Of a DNA stretch of 64,000 nt, positions 9,865-17,897 are shown one piece after another. Position 1 is the stretch's first letter, and each line of letters begins with the position of its first letter. A program made the translations under genes and the position numbers. Below the pieces are notes generated by a model that saw only the letters and a list, made by a program, of their open reading frames with translations, did not search any database and had not been told where the DNA came from. This DNA comes from JAFGNB01 sp050304135 (GTDB lineage: Bacteria > Fibrobacterota > Chitinivibrionia > Chitinivibrionales > Chitinispirillaceae): NCBI GenBank assembly GCA_050304135.1, contig JBNLDC010000028.1:1-64000 (forward strand), written 5' to 3'.

Positions 9865-10656
9865 TTACGGTTCACTGCTGTTTTCAAACACAAACTCATT
9901 GCATCCGGTCGGCACCTGAGCAGGAACAACCTTCCGGCAGGTGAAACCGAGTGGCTCCACTATCCCCTTCACCTCCTCAACCGAAGCGTATTCATACGGA
10001 TAGCCCCCGATCCAGTCAATAACATCATAGAAAAAATTCATTCCACGCTGCTGTGTGAACGGATTGGAGCGGGTGACGGCAAATTTAGCCAGAAAAATAA
10101 CCGGAAAAAAAACTGCAGTCAGGAGTGTTTGAATCATTCGGGGAGAATGAACATACAGATATTTTACTACTGTCCAAAAAGGGCTCGACCAGTGTCTGTT
10201 GTAGAGAGCAAGTATCAGATGTCCATCGGGCATCACCAGCGATGCCGCGTTTCTGATTGCTCGACGCATATTCCCGGTATGGTGCAAAACTCCCCATGAA
10301 TGTACGATGTCAAATCCTTCCGGTTGTATACTCCGAAGTGTATCGACGGTTGATTCTTCTAGAATTGAACCAATGATAACTGATTCGGGAGGTGCTTTTT
10401 CCAACGTTGCGGCGTTTATTGCGAGGGATTCCCGACACCTGGAATTGATGTCGCAGCCGGTAACTTCCGCCCCCTCTTCTTCGGCGATAAGTAGTGCAAC
10501 CCCCTGGCCGAAACCTATGTCGAGAAACCTTTTTCCCCTGAGAGAGATGTCGTTTGCCAGCGAGATAAAATCTATTCGGGCATTGATAAATGAGGTCCTT
10601 GAAAATGTATTGCGTGAAAAAGCAATCCAGTTTTTACCGAAATCAAACTGTTTCAT
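9865..10656 (-). CDS. Class I SAM-dependent methyltransferase
   Basis: A 263-residue cytoplasmic methyltransferase. Motif I is FLDIGFGQGVALLIAEEEGA, followed by the acidic loop VTGCDIN and, later, VHSWGVLHHTGN at the post-motif position. The C-terminal third has a hydrophobic patch (about residues 175-200) that may contact membrane or a lipid-like substrate. It is the last gene of the minus-strand arm and overlaps the upstream GT4 by 4 bp, suggesting it methylates the product of that operon. The methyl acceptor is unknown. Confidence 0.82.
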   Translation of the reverse strand: MKQFDFGKNWIAFSRNTFSRTSFINARIDFISLANDISLRGKRFLDIGFGQGVALLIAEEEGAEVTGCDINSRCRESLAINAATLEKAPPESVIIGSILEESTVDTLRSIQPEGFDIVHSWGVLHHTGNMRRAIRNAASLVMPDGHLILALYNRHWSSPFWTVVKYLYVHSPRMIQTLLTAVFFPVIFLAKFAVTRSNPFTQQRGMNFFYDVIDWIGGYPYEYASVEEVKGIVEPLGFTCRKVVPAQVPTGCNEFVFENSSEP

Positions 10657-11807
10657 AATGCCGGTTTATATTCTTTGATAAGGGAATACAACAGTCGGGT
10701 TGACATGTCCCACGAAAAATGTTCACAACACGTTATTCGGCCGATTCTTCCGTGTTCTGCGCACTGCTTTGGATTAGAAGCGTAAACCATCATCCGGTCA
10801 GACAATTCACTGCTATCTGCGATTGAAACCAGATACCCCGATTCACCGTCAATCACACTATCCCGGTTCCCCGGGCAGTCACTGGCGAGAACCGCCAGTC
10901 CGCACGCCATCGCTTCAAGTATCGCATTGGACATACCTTCATTGATCGATGGACATACGAAACAGTCGGCCGACTGATAGTGCGACAACAGCACTTCCCT
11001 GGTGCACCAGCCTGTCCACTGCACTGCGGCATCAAGGGAACGGGCGTGTACTTCCCGGCGTAAATGTGCAAGCTCCGGACCTTCGCCGATCATGACAAGC
11101 CGGCAATCCCGGTGGGAGGCACGGCACTGCGCGAATGCCTCAATCAGCATTCCGAGATTTTTCTGCACGCAGATTCTCCCGGCAAACAGGAACGTGAACT
11201 GGTGGAGTACCGTTTGAGAAGCTCCCGCGTGTGGACGGAAGAAGTCGGTGTCGACACCATTGGGAACAACTTCAACCGTAATATCCGGGTCGCTTCGCAG
11301 TGCGATCTGCTGCAGTCCGTTGGAATTGGCGATTAGTGCACTGCTGTTCCGGTAAACAATTCTCCTGACCGGACGGAGTACCCGGTGAATCTTGTCAAGT
11401 GACGGTTCCGAGCCGGGAACATCGCTGCCACGCAGCATAATGACGTAGGGTAGTTTCCAAATCAGCTGCAGCAGCACTCCAAGTGGTCCGCAGGGAAAGG
11501 CAAAAAAAATAATCGCGAGGTCCGGCCGTTGGGTACGGAGTATCTGCGGAAGATGGAACGCCGCCATTACAACGAAAGTGAGCATTTGCAGGAGAGTGGA
11601 TTGTGCCATTTGTTTGCGACCGGCAGGTATACGGCAGACGGTGACCCCCTCTTCTACCGAGGTGCCTCGCCGGTTACGGAATGCGGAGGTGAGCACCACC
11701 GTTTTGGTTCCCCGGGCTGCGAACCGTGTGGCGAATTGATGGCATGCGGTTGCACCGCCGGCTCCCACCGGTGGAAATTCGTAATTTATAAAGAGTACCG
11801 GTTTCAT
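10653..11807 (-). CDS. Family 4 glycosyltransferase
   Basis: A 384-residue GT-B enzyme. The N-terminus NYEFPPVGAGGATACHQFA is the Gly-rich acceptor-domain loop common in GT4 enzymes. The C-terminal half has FLFAGRICVQKNLGMLIEAF and VMIGEGPELAHL, and a complete EX7E in INEGMSNAILEAMACGLAV. The start was moved to the ATG at 11807, which overlaps the asnB stop by 4 bp; the longer reading frame has no ribosome site and runs into asnB. It likely adds a sugar to the same glycan as the neighbouring GT2. Donor and acceptor are unknown. Confidence 0.87.
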   Translation of the reverse strand: MKPVLFINYEFPPVGAGGATACHQFATRFAARGTKTVVLTSAFRNRRGTSVEEGVTVCRIPAGRKQMAQSTLLQMLTFVVMAAFHLPQILRTQRPDLAIIFFAFPCGPLGVLLQLIWKLPYVIMLRGSDVPGSEPSLDKIHRVLRPVRRIVYRNSSALIANSNGLQQIALRSDPDITVEVVPNGVDTDFFRPHAGASQTVLHQFTFLFAGRICVQKNLGMLIEAFAQCRASHRDCRLVMIGEGPELAHLRREVHARSLDAAVQWTGWCTREVLLSHYQSADCFVCPSINEGMSNAILEAMACGLAVLASDCPGNRDSVIDGESGYLVSIADSSELSDRMMVYASNPKQCAEHGRIGRITCCEHFSWDMSTRLLYSLIKEYKPAL

Positions 11808-13672
11808 CGGATCGCGGTTGTACCGGAAAATTGTTCCAGCATCCAGGTATTCCACAGAAAAACGCGGTTGTCCCGGCTGCCGTTACGGTGGGTGGTAATC
11901 TGACGATTGATAAATGACGTAGAAAACATTCCGGGTGCAGCTGAATTGTCAATAACCATTGATCCGTTTTTAAACCACTTTCCCACCGGAACACCGAAAC
12001 CTTTTTTACTCCGGTGGAGAATGCTTTTCGGTAGTACCGGTTCGAGTGCTTTTTTTAACATATACTTGGTTGTTCGATTCCGGTATTTGTACTCAGACGG
12101 AATGCGACGGATAAAATTGACAAGATCAATATCGAGAAACGGCGCCCGTACTTCAAGAGAGTTCATCATGCTAGCCCGATCTACCTTGACGAGAATGTCA
12201 TCCTGCAGATAAAGCTTTGTGTAGTACTCGAGTGTTTTATCAACGAGACCAGGCTGACGGCAACGGTCCCAGCATTCTATCGCTTCGGAAAAGAGCTCTT
12301 CGGGGGAAACCGGTTCGTTGAACAGTTCGCCGATTTCTTTCGGATCGAGGGCTGCCTGCCATACCGGGTTCCATAACGACTTTTGGTAGCTGAGTCCCCG
12401 CAGGGTCCGTTTGATTCTGAAATCGGTACTCATGTTGGCGTGTGAAACCGGAAGCCGGAGCAGCAGGAGGCGAATGGCCTCGTGGAGCGGTTTGGGTACC
12501 ATTGCTCCATACAAACGTGCTGCCGCAAGTGCTCGAAAAGGATCGTATCCGGCAAAGAGCTCATCGGCACCGTCGCCGCCGAGAGCCACGGTAACATGTT
12601 TTCTGCTCTCTTTGCACAGGAGATAGGTCGGAAGCAGGGAACTGTCGCCAAGAGGTTCGTCGAGTCCTGCTGCGATTTCCGGAAGAAGACCGATAGCGCT
12701 CTCGAACGAGAGCCGGCGGTGGTGGTGATCGGTGCCCAGGAGGTTCGCTGCAAAACCGGAGTGGCGCGACTCGTCAAAACTCGGTTCACTGAAACCGATG
12801 GAAAAAGTCATCAGACGGGAAGGTTCGCTATGACGGGCTGCAAAAGCAGCCACCGCAGTTGAATCGATACCGCCACTCAGAAATATTCCCAGAGGAACAT
12901 CGGACATCAGGCGTCGCTTGACAGCCTTGTCAAAAAGCGCGCGCAGCTCTTCCGCCCATACCGATTCCGCATCGGGAGGAATCGTCTCGAACGGTTCTAG
13001 AGTAAATTCCCAGTACCGTTCCACCGTAAGTGTGGAAGCGGTGATTGAATATTGCAGATTGCATCCGGCAGGCAGTTTACAAACCGATTCGTAGAGCGTC
13101 AGGGGAGCAGGGATATAGTTATAGGCAAAAAACTTCTGAAGAGAAGTCTTCGCCAGCGGGAAATTGAACGTGCGGTGCACCATCAGTGATGAAAGCTCCG
13201 AAGCGAACATGAATGTACCGGCAGCGTGCGAGTAGTAGAGTGGTTTTTTACCGAAACGGTCCCGACTGAGAAACAGCAGATTTTTTCCCGTATCGTAGAG
13301 GGCGAATGCCCACATGCCGTTAAGATGTTCGGGAAGTGCGCTGCCCCACTCGCGGTAGCCATGCAGGAGCACTTCGGTGTCGGAGTGATCACTGGTAAAC
13401 CGGTGACCGGCATTTTCCAGTTCCCGTCGCAATTCCCGGTAGTTGTAGATTTCTCCATTGAAGGAGATGCAGAGTTTCCGGTCGGCGGTCCACATCGGTT
13501 GGGCTCCTCCGTCGATATCGATAATGGAAAGCCTGCGGTGTCCGAAGTAAATACCTTGTGACGGATCAGACCATATACCCTGCGCATCGGGACCACGGTG
13601 CAGGAGTGCTTCGTTCATCCTTTTCAGGTCGTCAATTGATCCCCTGCCGACAAAGCCGCAGATACCGCACAT
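11804..13672 (-). CDS. asnB: Asparagine synthase (glutamine-hydrolysing) family amidotransferase
   Basis: A 622-residue class II amidotransferase. Cys2 after Met is the nucleophile for glutamine hydrolysis (MCGICGFVG), with RGPDA and FNGEIYN in the N-terminal domain. The C-terminal synthetase domain carries the PP-loop SGGIDS at residues 266-271. Family members make asparagine from aspartate, but AsnB paralogues in sugar clusters amidate carboxylates on glycans or peptides. Its position between a GT2 (6 bp upstream) and a GT4 (4 bp overlap) favours such a modifying role; housekeeping asparagine synthesis cannot be excluded. Confidence 0.9.
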   Translation of the reverse strand: MCGICGFVGRGSIDDLKRMNEALLHRGPDAQGIWSDPSQGIYFGHRRLSIIDIDGGAQPMWTADRKLCISFNGEIYNYRELRRELENAGHRFTSDHSDTEVLLHGYREWGSALPEHLNGMWAFALYDTGKNLLFLSRDRFGKKPLYYSHAAGTFMFASELSSLMVHRTFNFPLAKTSLQKFFAYNYIPAPLTLYESVCKLPAGCNLQYSITASTLTVERYWEFTLEPFETIPPDAESVWAEELRALFDKAVKRRLMSDVPLGIFLSGGIDSTAVAAFAARHSEPSRLMTFSIGFSEPSFDESRHSGFAANLLGTDHHHRRLSFESAIGLLPEIAAGLDEPLGDSSLLPTYLLCKESRKHVTVALGGDGADELFAGYDPFRALAAARLYGAMVPKPLHEAIRLLLLRLPVSHANMSTDFRIKRTLRGLSYQKSLWNPVWQAALDPKEIGELFNEPVSPEELFSEAIECWDRCRQPGLVDKTLEYYTKLYLQDDILVKVDRASMMNSLEVRAPFLDIDLVNFIRRIPSEYKYRNRTTKYMLKKALEPVLPKSILHRSKKGFGVPVGKWFKNGSMVIDNSAAPGMFSTSFINRQITTHRNGSRDNRVFLWNTWMLEQFSGTTAIR

Positions 13673-13678
13673 GTACCG

Positions 13679-14638
13679 CTACTCCAGATTCCGGGTGTAG
13701 GCGATAAAGTACGAACTGCGGTGCTCGAAATAGGTCATCATGGTTATCTGTGCCAGAAAACCCATAAAAATAGCCATAGTTCCCATCAGTACAAAGAGTA
13801 CCGTTAGAAGGGGGAGTGGTGTTTCGATGAAGGTTTTACCGCCGAAGTATTTAAAGTAAAGCATCCCGCCGAAAGTGATAATCGATAAAATGAAACTCAT
13901 GAGGCCGAAGCTGCCGAATACGTAAATGGGACGCTGGAGATAGGTCTGGATGAATTTGGTGACCATGAGGTCGAGGAGCACCTTCACTGTCCGCTTGAGA
14001 CCGTAGTGTGATTTACCGTGGGTGCGGGTCCGGTGATTGACGGGAACCTCCGTTACCTTCGCCCCGATCCATTTCGCGTAGATGGGAATGAACCGGTGCA
14101 TCTCGCCGTAGAGCCTGATTTCTTTGATGATCTCCCTGCGGTATGCTTTGAGCGTGCATCCGTAATCGTGCAGTTTGACACCGGTAATAAGTCGTATGAA
14201 AAAATTGGCGATGTTACTGGGGAGTGTGCGGAGCAGTGGATTGTCGTGGCGGATTTTCCGCCAGCCGGAGCAGACATCGTACCCTTCATCAATTTTTTGG
14301 AGCAGCAGGGGAATATCCGCAGGATCATTCTGCAGGTCGGCGTCGATGGGTATGATGATCTCGCCTTTCGCATGATCTATCCCGGCCATCATTGCTGCGG
14401 TCTGACCTGAGTTTCTGCGCAGATGAATCACTTTGACGGTGGTATTCTCCTCTGAAAGAGCATCGAGATATTCCCGGGTGCCATCCGATGAGCCATCGTT
14501 GACAATAATCATTTCATACCGGTAATGGTGTTCCAGCATTGCCACGGCAATCTCTTCGATAAGCCGGGGAAGTGACCGGACCTCATCGAAAGCCGGTACT
14601 ATTATGGAAATATGGGGGGTGCTCACTGCTGTGGTCAT
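13679..14638 (-). CDS. GT2 polyprenyl-phosphate glycosyltransferase-like protein
   Basis: A 319-residue GT-A enzyme of the DPM1/GtrB/ArnC type. The first 220 residues hold the catalytic domain with IIVPAFDEVRSLP, VNDGSSDGT and PIDADLQNDPADIP (DXD-like DAD). Two C-terminal hydrophobic segments, about residues 235-260 and 270-300, anchor it in the inner membrane. Relatives transfer a sugar from a nucleotide donor to undecaprenyl or dolichyl phosphate on the cytoplasmic face. It is the first gene of the minus-strand operon GT2-asnB-GT4-methyltransferase, which converges on the radical SAM operon; the lipid-linked sugar could feed either arm. Confidence 0.87.
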   Translation of the reverse strand: MTTAVSTPHISIIVPAFDEVRSLPRLIEEIAVAMLEHHYRYEMIIVNDGSSDGTREYLDALSEENTTVKVIHLRRNSGQTAAMMAGIDHAKGEIIIPIDADLQNDPADIPLLLQKIDEGYDVCSGWRKIRHDNPLLRTLPSNIANFFIRLITGVKLHDYGCTLKAYRREIIKEIRLYGEMHRFIPIYAKWIGAKVTEVPVNHRTRTHGKSHYGLKRTVKVLLDLMVTKFIQTYLQRPIYVFGSFGLMSFILSIITFGGMLYFKYFGGKTFIETPLPLLTVLFVLMGTMAIFMGFLAQITMMTYFEHRSSYFIAYTRNLE

Positions 14639-14848
14639 TGGTTCGCCCGTGGCTGAGTTGCAGTAGTATGAATCGGCATTGTGTTTACCTTATGGTGTCG
14701 GTTCCGCAGTAAACGGCGCGATCATACACTGAAGAGATCGTATAGAGAATTATAAAATGGTTACAGCGGTGATGCAATTGAAAACAGGAACAGCTTCTGG
14801 TGTATCTTTTTGCGGAACAGTGAATTAGAGCGGTGAGGGATTCCGGAA

Positions 14849-14877
14849 AACCGCACTTATGCGGTAAGGGTGCGGTT
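14849..14877 (-). terminator. Possible terminator hairpin at the thiH 3' end
   Basis: On the minus strand AACCGCAC and GTGCGGTT pair perfectly across a 13-base loop and are followed by TTCC. The stem overlaps the last codons of thiH. The T-run is poor, so this may be a weak or factor-assisted terminator of the sulfur operon. Confidence 0.4.
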
Positions 14878-15966
14878 CCAGTCGTGCATGACCGGTTGAA
14901 ATCCGGCTGCCAGCAGATCATCCCTGATTGCCGTAACACTCCGGTTGTCGGCGATCTCAAACTGCGGCGTTGATCCCTCGCCGCCGTGTCCGCCCACACT
15001 GGTTGAAACACCGGCCGACATTTTAGTGACGCCGAGGGGCAATACCGACATCCTGAAGGGTGCAGCCTCACGGGTGGACATTGTTATCCCTGCCGACGGA
15101 AGAAACAGACGCGATGCGACCAGCAGACGAACAAATTGACGATCAGTAATACAGTGGCGGGGGGTGAACTCGCCTGCCTGGGGCCGGAGCCGGGGAAAGG
15201 AGAGCGCAATATCCACTGCCGGATACTGTTGCTGCAGGTAGTGTGCATGGAGCGCGGTAAAAAAAGCGTCGCTGCGCCAGTCGGAAAGCCCGTAGAGCGC
15301 ACCAACCGTTACCGTGCGGATACCGCTTGCAGCAGCGCGTTCCGGTGCTCCCAGTCGGAAGAGATAGTCGGCTTTCGGACCACCGCGATGCAGTCGTTCA
15401 TACCGCTGCCGGTTGTAGGTTTCCTGATACAGTGTCAGGCTGTCGGCACCTGCATCGATCAGGCGACGGTAATCATCGCCGGTAAGCGGATAGATCTCGA
15501 TGGCGACCGAAGAAAAGTAGTTCCGCAGCAGCCGGATCACTTTCTCAAGATGGTCTACCGGTACCATTGCGGGGGATTCGCCGGTGAGGAGCAGGATGTG
15601 GCGCATACCGGTGGAACTGATCCGCTGCGCCTCTTCCGCGATCTCCTCCAGTGAAAGATGGCTGCGTACAATATCATGATGCCGGGCGAATGAACAGTAG
15701 GGACAGACATTCTCGCAATGGTTCGAAATGTACATCGGCGTAAACAGCATAACGGCATTGCCGAAGTGCAATCGTGTCCGCTGCGCCGCTTTTCGGGCAA
15801 TTGCCTCGAGGAACCGGTCGGCTTTTTCGCTCAGGAGGGTGAGAAAGTCGTATTCGGAGAGCGCGGGTTTAGCGAGAATGCGGGAAATAGCGGCTTCGTT
15901 GACGGTGTCTCCGGAACGGTCGAAATCGAATGAATCCCACGAGAAAAGCTGCTCCGCGAACGACAT
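14857..15966 (-). CDS. thiH: 2-iminoacetate synthase (tyrosine lyase)
   Basis: A radical SAM enzyme that cleaves tyrosine to dehydroglycine (2-iminoacetate) and p-cresol for the thiazole half of thiamine; it is the oxygen-sensitive route used by many anaerobes instead of ThiO. The 369-residue protein has its cluster motif at Cys84-Cys88-Cys91 (HCENVCPYC), and ends in a typical NRTLTA tail. The start ATG at 15966 lies 7 bp after the thiG stop; an in-frame extension upstream runs through thiG and is rejected. It is the last gene of the metA-cysE-thiS-thiG-thiH operon. No thiF is visible nearby. Confidence 0.93.
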   Translation of the reverse strand: MSFAEQLFSWDSFDFDRSGDTVNEAAISRILAKPALSEYDFLTLLSEKADRFLEAIARKAAQRTRLHFGNAVMLFTPMYISNHCENVCPYCSFARHHDIVRSHLSLEEIAEEAQRISSTGMRHILLLTGESPAMVPVDHLEKVIRLLRNYFSSVAIEIYPLTGDDYRRLIDAGADSLTLYQETYNRQRYERLHRGGPKADYLFRLGAPERAAASGIRTVTVGALYGLSDWRSDAFFTALHAHYLQQQYPAVDIALSFPRLRPQAGEFTPRHCITDRQFVRLLVASRLFLPSAGITMSTREAAPFRMSVLPLGVTKMSAGVSTSVGGHGGEGSTPQFEIADNRSVTAIRDDLLAAGFQPVMHDWNRTLTA

Positions 15967-15973
15967 CGGTCCG

Positions 15974-16747
15974 TTATTCCTGACTGTCGAGAAAACCGGT
16001 GAGCGGTGACGATGCACGCGCCGTTTCCGACGTGCCGGCCAGACCTGCCCGGTAGGCGAGACGACCGGCTGCAACGGCCAGTCTGAAGGCCCGGGCCATG
16101 GCGACCGGGTCGTCGCTTGCGGCGATAGCGGTATTGAGCAGTATTGCGGCGGCTCCCATTTCCATGGCTTCGGCTGCATGCGATGGCTTGCCGATTCCGG
16201 CGTCAACAATAACGGGAAGTTCCATTTCGTCAATGAGTAGTGCAATGAAATCCCGGGTGAGCAGACCGCGGTTTGAACCGATCGGTGCGGCGAGCGGCAT
16301 GATTGCCGCTGCGCCGGCCCGGGCCAGCCGCCGGGCTGCCGTCAGGTCCGGGTACATATACGGAAGTACGGTGAATCCCTCTGCGGCGAGGATCTCTGTT
16401 GCCCTGATCGTTTCATCGTTGTCGGGCAGCAGGTACTTCTGGTCGCAGATTACTTCGATCTTGATCCAGTTGCCGCATCCCATCGCTTTCGAGAGGCGTG
16501 CGCTGCGTACCGCCTCGTCGGCTGTACGGGCGCCGGAGGTATTCGGAAGGAGAATTTTACCTGGTGGAACGTGATTGAGAATGTTCTCGTCCGGGCGGTC
16601 AAAATCAATGCGCCGCAGCGCAACGGTGATGATATCACACTCCGCGGCCGCGAGAACATCGCCGATTATGCGGTCGTCGCGGTATTTTCCCGAACCGGTT
16701 ATCAGGCGTGATCTGACGGTAACACCGCCGATGTGCAGTTCATCCAT
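15974..16747 (-). CDS. thiG: Thiazole synthase
   Basis: The enzyme joins 1-deoxy-D-xylulose 5-phosphate, dehydroglycine and ThiS-thiocarboxylate into the thiamine thiazole. The 256-residue length is standard. Visible family marks are ITGSGKYRDD near the start, the Schiff-base Lys region WIKIEVICD, VLPYMYPDL, GSNRGL and PVIVDAGIGKPSHAAEAMEMG. The chosen ATG (16747) begins 1 bp after the thiS stop, so the genes are almost certainly translationally coupled; a longer form with an 11-residue extension is unlikely. It works as a complex with ThiS and ThiH. Confidence 0.94.
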   Translation of the reverse strand: MDELHIGGVTVRSRLITGSGKYRDDRIIGDVLAAAECDIITVALRRIDFDRPDENILNHVPPGKILLPNTSGARTADEAVRSARLSKAMGCGNWIKIEVICDQKYLLPDNDETIRATEILAAEGFTVLPYMYPDLTAARRLARAGAAAIMPLAAPIGSNRGLLTRDFIALLIDEMELPVIVDAGIGKPSHAAEAMEMGAAAILLNTAIAASDDPVAMARAFRLAVAAGRLAYRAGLAGTSETARASSPLTGFLDSQE

Positions 16748-16748
16748 T

Positions 16749-16961
16749 TCAGCCCCCGCCGACGAACCGGAGTACTTCAATCACATCGTCACGGTCAATT
16801 GTCGTGGAGTCGTATGCGTCCCGGTTGATAATGTTTCGGTTGACTTCAACGACAACATGTGCCGGATCAGCTCCCTGTTTCTCAAGCAACTGCGCAATGG
16901 TTTGGCCCTGCGCCGCTTCCACCGGTTTCCCATTGAGATGAATGATGATATTCTGTGTCAC
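16749..16961 (-). CDS. thiS: Thiamine biosynthesis sulfur-carrier protein
   Basis: A 70-residue ubiquitin-fold sulfur carrier. It starts MTQNIIIHLNGKP, contains VVVEVNRNIINRD, and ends GGG where the family normally ends GG; the C-terminal Gly is the site of thiocarboxylation. The ATG overlaps the cysE stop by 4 bp and the thiG start follows 1 bp after its stop. Activation needs an adenylyltransferase (ThiF or MoeB-like), which is not encoded here and must come from elsewhere. Confidence 0.92.
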   Translation of the reverse strand: MTQNIIIHLNGKPVEAAQGQTIAQLLEKQGADPAHVVVEVNRNIINRDAYDSTTIDRDDVIEVLRFVGGG

Positions 16962-17884
16962 GAGGTGGCTCCACCCCTGCGTTCCATGGCTTCGCGGTGG
17001 TCACGGTTGTAAACGTTGGTTCCCGGTGCCACCGAGCTGGTGATCCAGGTGTTTCCGCCGATCACCGATCCTGTTCCGATAACGGTTTCGCCACCGAGTA
17101 TGGTCGCGTTCGCGTATATGATGACGTTGTCTTCAATGATGGGATGACGCTTGATCCCCTTGCGCGGATTGCCGTCCTTGTCGAACGGAGAGAGCGCGCC
17201 GAGCGTTACCCCCTGATAGAGTTTCACGTTGTTGCCGATAATGCAGGTTTCGCCGATAACCACACCCGTTCCGTGATCAATAAAAAATCCGGTACCGATT
17301 TCCGCACCGGGATGAATGTCGATACCGGTATGTGAGTGCGCCCGCTCGGCCATGATACGGGGGATAATCGGTACGTCGAGTTCGTAAAGAAGGTGAGCGA
17401 TCCGGTAGGTGGCGATTGCCTCGATACACGGGTAACTCAGAACAATCTCATCGGGGTACTGAGCGGCAGGATCACCTTCAAAGGCTGCCTGAATATCAAG
17501 CTTCAAGAGGGTTTTAATTGCCGGCAGCGATTCAATCAGGTGAATGAGGGCGTCGCCGCTGCGGGTATCGCAGTCGCAATGGTCGCAATTCTCTTTACGG
17601 CAGCGATACCGGAACACCCGCAGCATATGCTTGTTGAACTTGAAGCTGATATGACGAAGCATATCGTTGAGAAAAAAATCGGCATCACCCCGTGAAAGAC
17701 GTTCTCTGCTGTAACTGCCCGGAAACAGCACGGCAAGAATGTCATCGAGTATCTCGTAAATCTCGTTGCGTCCCGAAAGATCCAGACCGTCGTCGGTGGA
17801 AAGCTCGTTTGTGGCCTGAAGATCGCGAACCAGTTCTCCGGTAATCGCCGGAAGTTTTACGTTGAGCCACTCGGTAAAATTCAT
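16958..17884 (-). CDS. cysE: Serine O-acetyltransferase
   Basis: The enzyme makes O-acetylserine from serine and acetyl-CoA, the acceptor for sulfide in cysteine synthesis. The 308-residue protein has an alpha-helical N-terminal region (to about residue 190) longer than in classical CysE, as in EpsC-type enzymes. A left-handed beta-helix follows with HPGAEIGTGFFIDHGTGVVI, the active-site region, and VTLGALS. A Cys-rich loop CRKENCDHCDCD (about residue 95) is unusual and could bind metal. The ATG at 17884 follows the metA stop by 13 bp; an upstream in-frame extension overlaps metA and is rejected. Confidence 0.92.
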   Translation of the reverse strand: MNFTEWLNVKLPAITGELVRDLQATNELSTDDGLDLSGRNEIYEILDDILAVLFPGSYSRERLSRGDADFFLNDMLRHISFKFNKHMLRVFRYRCRKENCDHCDCDTRSGDALIHLIESLPAIKTLLKLDIQAAFEGDPAAQYPDEIVLSYPCIEAIATYRIAHLLYELDVPIIPRIMAERAHSHTGIDIHPGAEIGTGFFIDHGTGVVIGETCIIGNNVKLYQGVTLGALSPFDKDGNPRKGIKRHPIIEDNVIIYANATILGGETVIGTGSVIGGNTWITSSVAPGTNVYNRDHREAMERRGGATS

Positions 17885-17897
17885 GCGCGGCACTCTC

